NCBI RefSeq assembly: GCF_030643825.1
Contig: NZ_CP101717.1
Location: 1,798,001-1,862,000 of the forward strand
DNA: 64,000 bases
Reading direction: 5' to 3'
From: Salinispirillum sp. LH 10-3-1
GTDB taxonomy: Bacteria; Pseudomonadota; Gammaproteobacteria; Pseudomonadales; Natronospirillaceae
Of this stretch, positions 18,530 to 29,641 are shown in pieces. Made by a program: the position numbers and the translations under genes. The notes under the pieces are model-generated. The model saw only the letters and a program-made list of their open reading frames with translations. It had not been told where the DNA came from and did no database searches. Every line of letters begins with the position of its first letter. The stretch's first letter is position 1.

Positions 18530-20617
18530 TTATTGAGCGCGTCTGAACGGCGGCAATGCCTGAACAATAAGACTGCCGTAGCGCGCCGTGCGCACGCGCC
18601 CATCAAGCAGCACCACCCGACCATGGTCACGCTCATTACGAATCAATCGCCCCACTGCTTGCGTCAGCCGAATGATGGCTTCCGGCAAGGTCAATTGCAT
18701 AAAGGGATTACCGCCCCGCTTTTCCGTCCATTCCGCCGCCGCCGACTGCAAGGGATCATCCGGCACACTGAATGGCAACTTGGCGACGATAACCTGAGTT
18801 AACGCGTCGCCCGGCAAATCAACACCTTCAGAAAAGCTCGCCAGACCAAAGATCACACTGGCCGAGCCATCCGCCAAGAGCCGCGCATGCTCACGCAATA
18901 TATGCTCTTTGCTGCTGACGCCCTGAGCTTGAATACGATTTTGCCAATCTACCGGTAGCCTCTCGTACACCTCATTCATCTGCACACGTGACGAGAACAG
19001 CACTAAGGTCGCTTGGTGGTCCAGCAGTAAGCTCGGCAGTTTATCAACCACGTATTGTGTATGGGCAGCCTGCTGTCCGCCACTGACGGCATCGAGCGGC
19101 AACAACAGTTCACCTTGTTCGGGGTAATTGAACGGGCTGGCTACGCGTAAAAACAGTTCATCTTCATACACACCGGCATGCGCTTTGAAGCGCGAAAAAT
19201 CGCCGCCCGCGCTGAGTGTTGCCGATGTCATTACGGCGGCGTAAGCGCGCTGCCACAGATAAACGTTGAGTACCCCTCCGGCTAGGAAAGGACTCGCCAT
19301 TAAAGCCAATTCATTGTCTTGTGGGTCGCGCTCCAACCAATAGGCCATCGGCGTATCTGCATCAGACTTCTGATATTGCTCGGACAACGCTGTGGCGGAG
19401 GACACCAGTTCGAGGTCCTGAGCAATTTGTTGTGCCCACGTTTGCAGCAGGTTCACATCGGTCGGCGGATGCTGCGCGCGCAATTGACTGTTCACGTGTT
19501 TGTGCGCATTGTTCAGAAAGGTCTGTATAGGCCTCAAGGTCTGCGTAAGTTCCACCAAAGCCACCTTCAGTGTCTCTGGCACCGCACCGAGTTCGAAACG
19601 GTGCCATTGCATCCGACTGCCATCACGCACTTCGGTGGTCACCCAAGCGTCGTCTAACAACATGGCGATGTGCTTCAACTTTTGCTTGGCCTCTTTACCT
19701 TGAAACTCCATCTCACCCAATTCAGTGCCCAGCTGATCATACGCGGCCAGCTCACTGACCATCTTAGTGGCATGACGGCCAATGCCATCGATGTAACGCT
19801 GAAACGCGGTAAGCTCTAGGCGCATTGAAAAATGGTTCAATGCTTTGTCCGGCAGGTGGTGGGCTTCGTCGAAGATAAAGATGACGTCCTTGGGGTCCGG
19901 CAGAACCACCCCGCCACCCAGCGCCATGTCACTGAGCACCAGGTCATGGTTTACCACCAACACGTCAGCCTCTTTCAAACGCTGTCGGTTGGCAAAATAA
20001 GGGCAGCCATCGTACCGACTGCACAACGCCCCCAAACATTCAGAACCCGTCGCAGTGATGGCTTTACGCAAGGCAAAGTCGGGCTGCGCTTCCAAGGCGT
20101 CGATATCGCCGTTCCAATCACCGGTTTGAAAACGCTGCATCAGTTGGGTGAGTGTGTCCATGGTTTGCTCTGTACGCGCGCCACCTTGCGTAAAAAGGTT
20201 TGCCTCCGTTGCTAACTCGTTCTTCGCTTGCTCCGCATTCACCTCACAGAAAAACCGGCCCCGTCCTTTACCCAGCGCAAAATCAAACTCCAGCGATGTG
20301 GAGGCCAGTACATCGGGCAAATCTTTCTCTATTAACTGTGATTGCAAGGCCACAGTGGCCGTAGACAGCACTATCTGTTTCTTAAGAGTTTGCGCCAGCA
20401 CCAGAGCGGGAATCAAATAAGCCAGAGTTTTACCCGTACCGGTACCCGCCTCTACCACCGCAATACGCTGCGCATCGGGTTGCAAGGTCGCTGCTCCCAC
20501 TTGCCGTGCGATATGCGCAATCATCTGCCGCTGCCCAGTGCGCGGCTTGAGATCGCGTGCTTTCAGGTAATCGCGATACGCTTGCTGAATGTCGTTTTTC
20601 TGCTGTTCTGTTAACAT
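18530..20617 (-). CDS. dinG: ATP-dependent DNA helicase DinG (XPD-like, Fe-S)
   Basis: 5'-3' superfamily 2 helicase that in E. coli clears R-loops and helps replication pass transcription units. The 695 residues have Walker A AGTGTGKT at about 57-64, a four-Cys Fe-S set at about 124, 194, 199 and 205, and the DEAH box at about 250-253. The C-terminal motif QAVGRLIRNERDHG is helicase motif VI. Length agrees with E. coli DinG (about 716). It is convergent with the PilZ gene, with only 7 nt between stops. Confidence 0.93.
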   Translation of the reverse strand: MLTEQQKNDIQQAYRDYLKARDLKPRTGQRQMIAHIARQVGAATLQPDAQRIAVVEAGTGTGKTLAYLIPALVLAQTLKKQIVLSTATVALQSQLIEKDLPDVLASTSLEFDFALGKGRGRFFCEVNAEQAKNELATEANLFTQGGARTEQTMDTLTQLMQRFQTGDWNGDIDALEAQPDFALRKAITATGSECLGALCSRYDGCPYFANRQRLKEADVLVVNHDLVLSDMALGGGVVLPDPKDVIFIFDEAHHLPDKALNHFSMRLELTAFQRYIDGIGRHATKMVSELAAYDQLGTELGEMEFQGKEAKQKLKHIAMLLDDAWVTTEVRDGSRMQWHRFELGAVPETLKVALVELTQTLRPIQTFLNNAHKHVNSQLRAQHPPTDVNLLQTWAQQIAQDLELVSSATALSEQYQKSDADTPMAYWLERDPQDNELALMASPFLAGGVLNVYLWQRAYAAVMTSATLSAGGDFSRFKAHAGVYEDELFLRVASPFNYPEQGELLLPLDAVSGGQQAAHTQYVVDKLPSLLLDHQATLVLFSSRVQMNEVYERLPVDWQNRIQAQGVSSKEHILREHARLLADGSASVIFGLASFSEGVDLPGDALTQVIVAKLPFSVPDDPLQSAAAEWTEKRGGNPFMQLTLPEAIIRLTQAVGRLIRNERDHGRVVLLDGRVRTARYGSLIVQALPPFRRAQ

Positions 20618-20673
20618 ATCAACTCTGGTCTGGGGCTACGCCCGGATGAACAATATTTTCACGGCCGATTTAA

Positions 20674-21584
<911 letters not shown>

Positions 21585-21589
<5 letters not shown>

Positions 21590-22082
21590 GAAATTCTTCG
21601 TACGCTTTTTCTAACACCATCTGTCGGCGCAGAATATAATCAATGGCCTCGCGCACCGCACCTTCCCCACCGTTCAATCGCGTCTGATGCTTAGCGATCG
21701 ACTTCACCATCGGTTGCGCATTCTGTACCGCGATGGGCAACCCTACCTCTCGCATGACTTTAATATCAATAACGTCATCTCCGACATAAGCAACGTCATC
21801 GGGCTGCAAGCGCAAAGACTTCAACAGGTCCTTGAAGACGGTGTATTTATCGGATTGTCCAAGGTACTGATGCTCAATACCTAGATCGGTTAAACGCTTA
21901 CGCAGAGGTGCGGAATCTTTGGCCGAAATCACAGCCACATCGACGCCATTATTGCGCGCGACCTTGATGCCTAGACCGTCATGGACATGAAAGACCTTTT
22001 GTACTTCGCCTTCTGCGCCGTATACGAGCTGACCGTTAGTCAAAACACCGTCCACGTCGAGAATTAATAAACTGATCGCCAT
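21585..22082 (-). CDS. kdsC: Kdo-8-phosphate phosphatase KdsC
   Basis: HAD-family phosphatase that releases Kdo from Kdo-8-phosphate. The 165 residues have the nucleophile motif DVDGVLTNG near 9-17 and the C-terminal motif VAYVGDDVIDIKVM. The small size, with no cap domain, is typical of the tetrameric KdsC group. It stands apart from the usual kdsD-kdsC-lptC cluster and instead faces kdsA. Confidence 0.93.
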
Positions 22083-22180
22083 TGTTTACTACGTCCTGTT
22101 GTCGTTTCCTCTCCGAACTTTATCCGCTCGGTTCTAATTCCGTTAGAATAGCATATTAAATTGTACTGAAAGAGCGCAGC

Positions 22181-22211
22181 AAAAAAATAAAGCCGCATAA
22201 GCGGCTTTATT
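22181..22211 (-). terminator. Terminator of ppiD
   Basis: A perfect 11-bp stem AATAAAGCCGC / GCGGCTTTATT with a 4-nt loop, followed by a T run on the minus strand. Confidence 0.88.
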
Positions 22212-22237
22212 GTCTAACGTTATCGATCAAACAGAGA

Positions 22238-24097
22238 TCAACGAACGCGGATTCTCGCTTCACTGCGCAAATCACCAACCAAGTTATCCAATATCGTGCC
22301 GGCTACAACCCGCTCCAGATAAGCAGCAATTTGACCACGCTCTTCTTCATCCAACGTGCCGTCATTCGCATTTAACACCCGACCGACCGCCCAGTCACCA
22401 CGTTCTAAGCGTACAATAAAAACATCACGGCCATCGTCGCTGTTAGGCACCGCACGAAACGCTGCCTGATTAAGGTTCGCAGGTACTCTAGAACCGAAGC
22501 GTGATACACCCTCAACGCGCTCCAGAACAACATCAGCATCACCGGCTAACAAGGCATCACGCAAAGCGCCCGCTTCGAACTCAGCAGCCTCTACGGCGGC
22601 CAGGAAACGCAGATATTCATTGATATCATCAGCGACGTTTTCAAGTGGCTCGTAATCAGGTGCTTCGTAATCCAGCTTTCTTACTACCACCAAACTGTTG
22701 TCAGGCAACGTGATTACGTCGCTATTCAACTCTTCATTCAGTACCAGTCCGCTGAAAGCCGCTGTAGCCACATCAGAGTTCGCTGCCACGCCAGACGCTG
22801 CGCCATTGCGAGTGAATAAGTCTGTGCGCTGTATTTCCAGTTCGAAGACTTCAGCGGCTTCCGTCAGATCCAAGCTAGTGAACACCACGTTAGCCAGTTC
22901 TTCACGCACCTCAACAAGACGTGACGCGGCCTGTCGCGCTATAAGCTGACTGCGTAGGTCGGCCGTCATTTCTTCCAATGATGGAATGTCTGACGAAGCG
23001 ATATCCAGCAGCTTGATTAAATGATAGCCAAACTCAGTACGGACCGGAGCACTGACTTCACCAACAGCAGACAGTGCTGCTACTGCTTGCTCGAATTCAG
23101 GATCAAAGATACCGGACATAAAGTAACCTAAGTCACCACCAAAATCGGCACTACCAGGGTCCTCAGAGTACTCTTGCGCCAGGGCAGCAAAGTCTTCATT
23201 AGCAGCACGAGCAGCCAGATCTGCAGCCAAATCTCTGGCTTCGGGCGCTGAACGGCTATCGGTTGTAATCAAAATATGAGCAATCTGTTTCTGTGCACTG
23301 CTGCTTTCTAAGGCCAAGTAAGCGTCATAAGCGGCTTGTATTTCAGCTTCGGTTGGTTCCAAGCCTGCTGCAATTCGATCAGCGCTATACCGGACATACT
23401 CTATTGCAACGCGCTCAGGCGTCAGAAACTCTTCACGATTTTCATCATAAAACTGTGCTACCGCGACATCATCAACAGTGACTTCATTGATCAGCTCTTC
23501 AATGCGGAAAATCTTGTACTCAATATCGCGCGTCTCGTTACTCATACGCGCATAGTATTCAACCTCATATGGCAAGCTGAATTCAGACTGTTCCAGGCCC
23601 ACAATCCACTGGTTCAAAGCTTGGCTTTCAGCAATACGTTGACGAAACTGTCGAGCGGTCATGCCTTGCTGAGCGGCGACCATGGAGAAACGCGCCGAAT
23701 CAAATGAACCATCTGCAGTACGAAAAGACTGCTCGTTAAACAGTAAACGATCCATTTCACGATCGGAGAATACGAAGTTGGCGTTCCTGGCTGCTTGCGC
23801 AATCAACTCCTCTTGAATGATGCGCTCGATCACTTGCTGACGCAGCAAGCTTTCATCAATGAGTGAAGGGTCAGCATTCTGCCCCATGCGCTGCAGCATA
23901 TTCTGCCGCTCGGCGTTTACACGGCTGTTCAAAACCTGTGCTGAAATACCTTCTCCATTAACTTTAACGGCTGCACGACCACTGAAGTCCATGGTTACGA
24001 TGGACGATGCACCAAAAAAGGCAAAGGTACATACCAACACGGTGATAATGATTTTACCGGTCGTACCGCGGAAACTATTGCGAAATTCTTCTAACAT
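22238..24097 (-). CDS. ppiD: Periplasmic folding chaperone PpiD (SurA_N / parvulin)
   Basis: Inner-membrane-anchored periplasmic chaperone acting near the Sec translocon. The 619 residues have a short cytoplasmic start, one membrane span at about 16-35 (IITVLVCTFAFFGASSIV), an N-terminal SurA-like chaperone region, a parvulin domain at about 260-365 (HILITTDSRSA, GGDLGYF), and a C-terminal helical part. It is the last gene of the tig-clp-lon-hupB-ppiD block. It probably has its own promoter, because hupB is followed by terminators. Confidence 0.94.
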   Translation of the reverse strand: MLEEFRNSFRGTTGKIIITVLVCTFAFFGASSIVTMDFSGRAAVKVNGEGISAQVLNSRVNAERQNMLQRMGQNADPSLIDESLLRQQVIERIIQEELIAQAARNANFVFSDREMDRLLFNEQSFRTADGSFDSARFSMVAAQQGMTARQFRQRIAESQALNQWIVGLEQSEFSLPYEVEYYARMSNETRDIEYKIFRIEELINEVTVDDVAVAQFYDENREEFLTPERVAIEYVRYSADRIAAGLEPTEAEIQAAYDAYLALESSSAQKQIAHILITTDSRSAPEARDLAADLAARAANEDFAALAQEYSEDPGSADFGGDLGYFMSGIFDPEFEQAVAALSAVGEVSAPVRTEFGYHLIKLLDIASSDIPSLEEMTADLRSQLIARQAASRLVEVREELANVVFTSLDLTEAAEVFELEIQRTDLFTRNGAASGVAANSDVATAAFSGLVLNEELNSDVITLPDNSLVVVRKLDYEAPDYEPLENVADDINEYLRFLAAVEAAEFEAGALRDALLAGDADVVLERVEGVSRFGSRVPANLNQAAFRAVPNSDDGRDVFIVRLERGDWAVGRVLNANDGTLDEEERGQIAAYLERVVAGTILDNLVGDLRSEARIRVR

Positions 24098-24252
24098 CGA
24101 TCCTCCGGATCACTGACACCACAACGGGGTTAATCAGATGGGCACAAAAAAGAGCGCTAATCTTACCCTAACCCAACAACCTAATACATTAAAACGTCAG
24201 GAGCGTTTCAAACGTAAGCCCCGAACTGGAATACCCCAAGGTGAGGCAACCC

Positions 24253-24278
24253 AAAAAAATCCGCCGGCGGCGGATTTC
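24253..24278 (-). terminator. Second hairpin downstream of hupB
   Basis: AAATCCGCC / GGCGGATTT with a 3-nt loop and a T run on the minus strand. It lies 40 nt past the main hupB terminator and forms a tandem pair with it. Confidence 0.7.
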
Positions 24279-24316
24279 ATTTCATCCCTAACTATGGAGG
24301 CTCCATGGATGAGACG

Positions 24317-24352
24317 AAAAAAAATGGCGAGTCATTTACTCGCCATTTTTTT
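24317..24352 (-). terminator. Terminator of hupB
   Basis: ATGGCGAG / CTCGCCAT stem, 7-nt loop, flanked by A and T runs, 14 nt after the hupB stop. Confidence 0.9.
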
Positions 24353-24365
24353 AGCTAAAAGACAA

Positions 24366-24638
24366 TCAGTTAACGGCGTCTTTCAGCGCTTTTCCTGGCT
24401 TGAAGCCAGGAACTTTAGCCGCAGCAATCTGGATAGGAGCACCGGTTTGTGGGTTACGGCCAGTGCGTGCAGCACGCTCTTTAACCGCAAAAGTACCAAA
24501 ACCAACCAACACAACCTGATCGCCATCTTTCAACGCACCAGATACAGCGTCAATCATTGCATCCAATGCACGACCAGCAGCCGCCTTTGGAATGTCAGCA
24601 GAAGCTGCTACGGCATCAATCAATTCAGACTTGTTCAC
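24366..24638 (-). CDS. hupB: DNA-binding protein HU-beta
   Basis: Nucleoid protein of 90 residues from a GTG at 24638, giving (M)[17 protein letters not shown], the normal HupB start. The GTG has AAGGGG about 7 nt upstream. The frame is open further to 24656, but those codons overlap the ribosome site. The DNA-binding arm [12 protein letters not shown] is intact. The lon-hupB-ppiD order is conserved with E. coli and Pseudomonas. Confidence 0.96.
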   Translation of the reverse strand: MNKSELIDAVAASADIPKAAAGRALDAMIDAVSGALKDGDQVVLVGFGTFAVKERAARTGRNPQTGAPIQIAAAKVPGFKPGKALKDAVN

Positions 24639-24759
24639 GCTATTCCCCTTTTTCAACAGTATGCCGGCCCAGTCCAGTCAGAAATCACGATCGCAAATGA
24701 TCATTTTTTGAGTAGACGTCCATGACCGACGATTATTAGTATTATTTGCCTGGCAAGTA

Positions 24760-24787
24760 CTAGTGCTGAGTTTTATACCAGCACTAG
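24760..24787. repeat. Inverted repeat between lon and hupB
   Basis: Perfect 9-bp arms CTAGTGCTG / CAGCACTAG around a 10-nt loop, without a T run on either side. It could be a weak 3' stem-loop of lon mRNA or an operator near the hupB promoter; the sequence does not decide. Confidence 0.5.
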
Positions 24788-24855
24788 GAAAAGACTGTCA
24801 AGCAATGTTCTAGGGAGCTTCAGAATAATTCCGCGACGGTTTACTCTTTGGCTCA

Positions 24856-27267
24856 CTAGTGTGTACTGGGTCTTTCGCCACCCGTCGGACGTACTTCAAC
24901 TCTAGGCTTAAGGTCTTCTGCTAACTGATCATCCGTTAACGGCGTAGGCACACCATCAAGGGCAATCTCCAACACCTCATCAATCCATTTTACTGGTTTG
25001 ATGACGATATCAGCCAGTATATTGGCCGGAATTTCCTTCAAGTCACGCTCATTCTCTTCTGGTATCACTACTGTTTTAATGCCACCTCGATGTGCCGCCA
25101 GCAGTTTCTCTTTGAGCCCACCAATGGCCAATACCTGACCACGCAAGGTAATTTCTCCCGTCATAGCAACATCGGCACGTACAGGTAATTTCGCCAAGGC
25201 TGAAACCAAGGCCGTGCACATACCGATACCGGCACTAGGGCCGTCTTTCGGCGTTGCGCCTTCAGGCACGTGGATATGAATATCCTGATTTTCAAAAGAG
25301 CTGGGCAATATACCCAAACGTTGACTACGGCTACGCACCACTGTCAGAGCCGCCTGAATGGATTCCTGCATGACGTCACCCAACTTGCCGGTACGTATCA
25401 TACGGCCCTTACCGGGCGTTACAGCGGCTTCGAGCGTTAACAGCTCACCGCCAACAGATGTCCATGCCAACCCAGTAACTTGGCCTATCTGATTGTCCTC
25501 TTCTGCGCGTCCAAACCGGAATTTGGCAACGCCCAAATAGTCTTCCAGATCTTTGGCCTCGACTTTAAGGCTGGCTTTTTTGCCATCCATTTCCAGAATA
25601 CGACGCACAGCTTTGCGACATACTTTAGCCACTTCACGCTCCAAACCACGAACGCCAGCTTCGCGCGTATAGACCCGAACGATTTCACGGAGGGCTTCAT
25701 CAGTGATTTCCAGCTCACCAGCCTTTAAGCCGTTCGATTTCAATTGCTTAGGCAACAGGTACTTATGCGCGATATTCACTTTCTCTGCTTCGGTGTAACC
25801 CGGCAGGCGAATCACTTCCATACGGTCAAGTAACGGACCAGGGATGTTCATGGAGTTCGACGTACAAATAAACATGACGTCCGACAGATCGTAATCCAGC
25901 TCCAAGTAGTGATCATTGAACGTGCTGTTTTGTTCTGGATCCAGCACTTCCAGCAACGCTGACGCCGGATCGCCGCGATGATCCATTCCCATCTTATCGA
26001 TTTCATCCAGCAGGAATAGCGGGTTACGCACCCCTACTTTGGCCATTTTCTGCACCACTTTACCGGGCAAAGAGCCAATGTAAGTCCGTCGGTGTCCACG
26101 AATTTCTGCTTCGTCACGTACGCCGCCTAATGCCATACGCACATACTCACGGTTCACCGCACGAGCGACCGATTTACCCAGCGAGGTTTTACCCACACCC
26201 GGGGGGCCAACCAAACACAAAATCGGGCCTTTGAGCTTCTTAACGCGCTTTTGTACCGCCAGATACTCAAGAATACGTTCTTTCACTTCCTCGAGCCCAT
26301 AATGGTCCTCATCGAGGATTTTCAAGGCCTTTTTAAGGTCAATGGTTGAGCGCGTACGCTTCTTCCACGGCAATGCCAGCAACCAATCGATGTAGCTCCG
26401 TACCACGGATGCTTCGGCTGACATCGGCGACATCATTTTCAGCTTACGCAGCTCTTGATTCGCCTTGTCTTCAGCTTCCTTGGTCATTCCGGCCGCATCG
26501 ATCTTCTTTTGCAGCCCTTCAACTTCGTTGTGCCCTTCATCAATATCGCCCAGCTCTTTCTGAATCGCTTTCATCTGCTCATTCAGATAATACTCGCGCT
26601 GGCTTTTTTCCATCTGTTTCTTCACGCGGCCACGAATACGCTTTTCAACCTGCAAGAGGTCTATTTCCGTTTCGAGCATGGCCAACACCTGCTCAATACG
26701 ATCACGTATAGCCGGTGTTTCGAGAATTTGCTGCTTTTCGTCGAGCTTGAGTGACATATGGGCCGCAATGGTGTCGACCAAGCGACCGGAGTCTTCAATG
26801 CTCTCCAGTGACGTCAGTACCTCGCTGGGTACCTTCTTACTGAGTTGTACGTAGCGCTCAAATTGATTATTCAGCGTGCGCAACAAGGCCTCTTCTTCAC
26901 GCTCTGACAGTTCGCCTTCGGGCAAATCTTCACAGGTGGTGATGATGTAAGGCTCGTGATTGAAGTCGGGGTCTAGCAAAGAGACGCGGCTGATGCCCTC
27001 AACCAACACCTTGACGGTACCGTCAGGCAATTTTAATAACTGCAGAATGGACGCCAAGGTACCCACACTGAAGATGTCAGCCAACGTAGGCTCATCTTCT
27101 GAGGCATGCTTCTGGGCAACGAGAATGACCTTCTTGTCACCATCCATCGCCGCCTGTAGCGCGCTGATGGATTTTTCACGGCCAACAAATAAAGGAATAA
27201 CCATATGCGGGTATACCACGACGTCACGTAGTGGCAATACCGGAAAACTTAATGGGGTGTCTGTCAT
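24856..27267 (-). CDS. lon: ATP-dependent protease Lon
   Basis: Cytoplasmic AAA+ serine protease for misfolded and regulatory proteins. From the Met at 27267 ([15 protein letters not shown]) it is 803 residues; the frame extends 14 codons upstream, but the family starts here. Domains in order are the N-terminal substrate domain, coiled coil near 185-285 ([20 protein letters not shown]), AAA+ with Walker [12 protein letters not shown], and the C-terminal protease with Ser in [10 protein letters not shown] and Lys in [12 protein letters not shown]. No clear sigma32 promoter was seen upstream. Confidence 0.97.
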   Translation of the reverse strand: MTDTPLSFPVLPLRDVVVYPHMVIPLFVGREKSISALQAAMDGDKKVILVAQKHASEDEPTLADIFSVGTLASILQLLKLPDGTVKVLVEGISRVSLLDPDFNHEPYIITTCEDLPEGELSEREEEALLRTLNNQFERYVQLSKKVPSEVLTSLESIEDSGRLVDTIAAHMSLKLDEKQQILETPAIRDRIEQVLAMLETEIDLLQVEKRIRGRVKKQMEKSQREYYLNEQMKAIQKELGDIDEGHNEVEGLQKKIDAAGMTKEAEDKANQELRKLKMMSPMSAEASVVRSYIDWLLALPWKKRTRSTIDLKKALKILDEDHYGLEEVKERILEYLAVQKRVKKLKGPILCLVGPPGVGKTSLGKSVARAVNREYVRMALGGVRDEAEIRGHRRTYIGSLPGKVVQKMAKVGVRNPLFLLDEIDKMGMDHRGDPASALLEVLDPEQNSTFNDHYLELDYDLSDVMFICTSNSMNIPGPLLDRMEVIRLPGYTEAEKVNIAHKYLLPKQLKSNGLKAGELEITDEALREIVRVYTREAGVRGLEREVAKVCRKAVRRILEMDGKKASLKVEAKDLEDYLGVAKFRFGRAEEDNQIGQVTGLAWTSVGGELLTLEAAVTPGKGRMIRTGKLGDVMQESIQAALTVVRSRSQRLGILPSSFENQDIHIHVPEGATPKDGPSAGIGMCTALVSALAKLPVRADVAMTGEITLRGQVLAIGGLKEKLLAAHRGGIKTVVIPEENERDLKEIPANILADIVIKPVKWIDEVLEIALDGVPTPLTDDQLAEDLKPRVEVRPTGGERPSTH

Positions 27268-27293
27268 GAGATACCAGCTTATTAGGGGGCAGC

Positions 27294-27315
27294 AAAAGGG
27301 GCTATACATAGCCCC
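27294..27315 (-). terminator. Stem-loop between clpX and lon
   Basis: GGGGCTA / TAGCCCC with a 4-nt loop and a four-T run on the minus strand. It is a probable weak terminator that would partly insulate lon from clpX. Confidence 0.6.
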
Positions 27316-27354
27316 CGGACGATAATCTGGCTAACGAAAAGCCGTTAGACCCCG

Positions 27355-28644
27355 TTAGTCACGCCCTGCCGCACTTTTGTTTTGTTCACCCTGATGACCA
27401 TAGATCAACAGAGGTTCTGAGTCGCCAGCGATCACTTTGTCGTCGATGACGACCTTCTCGACGTCTTTCTCAGACGGAATCACATACATGGTGTTTAAAA
27501 GCACACTTTCAAGGATAGAACGCAATCCGCGTGCACCGGTTTTACGTTCCATGGCCTTTTTGGCCACTGCCCGCAGGGCTGATTCACGGAAGTCGAGCTC
27601 TACTGATTCCATTTCAAACAGCTTACTGTACTGTTTGATCAAAGCGTTCTTCGGCTCACTGAGGATCTGAATCAAAGCATCTTCATCCAGCTCTTCAAGG
27701 GTTGCTACCACGGGTAAGCGACCGATAAATTCAGGAATCAAACCGTATTTAACCAAGTCTTCCGGCTCAACGTTAGTTAACAACTGGCCGATTTTTCCAG
27801 ACACATCCTTTGAGCGGACGTTCGCAGAGAAGCCGATACTGCTCTTTTCACTGCGATCACGAATGATGTTATCAAGCCCTGCGAAAGCACCACCGCAAAT
27901 AAACAGCATATTGCTGGTGTCGACCTGCAAGAATTCTTGTTGCGGATGCTTACGGCCACCTTGCGGCGGTACCGACGCCACCGTACCTTCAATCAGCTTC
28001 AGTAATGCCTGCTGTACGCCCTCACCGCTCACATCACGCGTGATAGACGGGTTGTCGGACTTACGGCTGATCTTATCGATTTCATCGATATAAACGATGC
28101 CACGCTGCGCCCGTTCCACATCGTAGTCACACTTTTGCAGCAGCTTTTGAATAATGTTCTCGACGTCTTCACCGACGTAACCCGCTTCCGTCAGGGTTGT
28201 TGCATCTGCAATGGTAAAGGGCACATTCAGCATGCGCGCCAAGGTCTCGGCGAGCAGCGTCTTACCCGAGCCAGTTGGCCCGATCAACAAAATATTGCTC
28301 TTACTTAACTCAATCTCACTGCTGCTGCTGCCTTCGCCGTGGCGTAGGCGCTTGTAGTGGTTGTAGACGGCTACCGACAGCACCATCTTGGCCTTCTTCT
28401 GACCAATAACGTACTCATCCAACGTCGACTTAATTTCTGTTGGGGTGGGCAGATGTTCGTGCTCTGCTTCTAGCTCGGTATCCTGTAACTCTTCACGAAT
28501 GATATCGTTACACAAATCCACGCACTCATCGCAGATGAACACGGACGGACCGGCGATCAGTTTGCGGACTTCATGCTGACTCTTACCGCAAAATGAGCAA
28601 TACAATAATTTGCCGTCGTCTTTTTTACTGGTGTCATCGGCCAT
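27355..28644 (-). CDS. clpX: ClpX, unfoldase subunit of ClpXP
   Basis: AAA+ unfoldase that feeds tagged proteins to ClpP. The 429 residues begin with a zinc-binding domain (CSFCGKSQ then [10 protein letters not shown]), followed by Walker [12 protein letters not shown] and Walker [10 protein letters not shown]. The IGF loop that docks ClpP is seen as SSIGFSANV. It follows clpP by 157 nt, a gap wide enough for a separate promoter. Confidence 0.98.
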   Translation of the reverse strand: MADDTSKKDDGKLLYCSFCGKSQHEVRKLIAGPSVFICDECVDLCNDIIREELQDTELEAEHEHLPTPTEIKSTLDEYVIGQKKAKMVLSVAVYNHYKRLRHGEGSSSSEIELSKSNILLIGPTGSGKTLLAETLARMLNVPFTIADATTLTEAGYVGEDVENIIQKLLQKCDYDVERAQRGIVYIDEIDKISRKSDNPSITRDVSGEGVQQALLKLIEGTVASVPPQGGRKHPQQEFLQVDTSNMLFICGGAFAGLDNIIRDRSEKSSIGFSANVRSKDVSGKIGQLLTNVEPEDLVKYGLIPEFIGRLPVVATLEELDEDALIQILSEPKNALIKQYSKLFEMESVELDFRESALRAVAKKAMERKTGARGLRSILESVLLNTMYVIPSEKDVEKVVIDDKVIAGDSEPLLIYGHQGEQNKSAAGRD

Positions 28645-28801
28645 TGATTTACTCCGAATAGCGCTTTTCTTTAAAGATGCGACGCCTCGCGCTTATTTGC
28701 AAGCAACTGACGCGCATCTTCAACATCTAGTAATTAATAATAGCAAAAACCGGCACGTCGTCACGGCATTTTACCGCCGACGCGCCGCTGTTTGCAGCCT
28801 G

Positions 28802-29410
28802 TTAGCCGCGTTGCGCCATGACCTGATCAATCAAGCCATACGCTAATGCACTTTCAGGGTCCATGAAATTATCACGGTCGGTGTCTTTCTCCAGTTCTTC
28901 CAGAGTCTTGCCAGTATGATGCGCCAGCAACTCGTTCAGCGTCTTCTTAATTTTCATGATTTCTTTAGCATGGATTTCAATATCCGATGCCTGCCCCTGG
29001 AAACCGCCCAGTGGCTGGTGAATCATTACCCGTGAGTTAGGCAGCGCAAAACGCTTACCCTTGGCACCGCCGGCCAACAAGAAAGCACCCATGCTGGCTG
29101 CTTGACCAATCACCATGGTGCTGACGTCAGGCTTGATAAACTGCATGGTGTCGTAAATCGACATACCTGCGGTAACGGAGCCACCGGGTGAATTGATGTA
29201 AAGATGGATGTCCTTATCTGGATTTTCAGATTCCAGAAACAGCATCTGAGCCACAATCAGATTAGCCATGTGGTCTTCTACCGGCCCAATAAGGAAAATG
29301 ACACGCTCTTTCAGTAATCGTGAATAGATATCGAAAGCACGTTCGCCGCGTGAGGTCTGCTCAACCACCATGGGCACCAAGCCGCCCGCTGCTTGAATCT
29401 CTGAATGCAT
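28802..29410 (-). CDS. clpP: ClpP protease subunit
   Basis: Barrel-forming serine protease of ClpXP. The 202 residues carry Ser106 in GQAASMGAF, His131 in VMIHQPLGG and Asp180, an intact triad, with a short N-terminal propeptide-like stretch. It lies between tig and clpX. A weak promoter-like stretch lies upstream on the minus strand (about 29497-29537) but does not fit sigma32 or sigma70 well. Confidence 0.98.
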   Translation of the reverse strand: MHSEIQAAGGLVPMVVEQTSRGERAFDIYSRLLKERVIFLIGPVEDHMANLIVAQMLFLESENPDKDIHLYINSPGGSVTAGMSIYDTMQFIKPDVSTMVIGQAASMGAFLLAGGAKGKRFALPNSRVMIHQPLGGFQGQASDIEIHAKEIMKIKKTLNELLAHHTGKTLEELEKDTDRDNFMDPESALAYGLIDQVMAQRG

Positions 29411-29586
29411 GGTTATTCTGTTTCCTGTCTTGTCGATGGTTTCCCGTGACGCCGCACCTGTAAAAAATCGGTGCGACTCCGGCTATGAAGTTTGACACAA
29501 GTAAGGGGTATAGGTCACGCCCGTCGTTTTGGATCAAGAGAAGCGCCTAAAAACAATGGCGCCCACCCGCTAAAAGCTTATGGCAT

Positions 29587-29630
29587 AAAAAAAGCGGTCA
29601 CCCTGATAATAGGGTCGACCGCTTTTTTTT
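29587..29630 (-). terminator. Terminator of tig
   Basis: Long hairpin (AAGCGGTC-ACCCT / AGGGT-GACCGCTT with one mismatch) flanked by A and T runs, just after the tig stop. Confidence 0.9.
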
Positions 29631-29641
29631 CAAGGTGTTGA

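Noticed and set aside
24138-24725. 195-residue plus-strand frame across the hupB region
   Set aside because: It runs through two terminators and antisense to hupB; the hairpins and the HU protein explain this sequence.
29497-29537. Sigma32 heat-shock promoter before clpP
   Set aside because: The stretch with CTTGATC and CCTATAC has only partial matches and unsuitable spacing; not strong enough to list.
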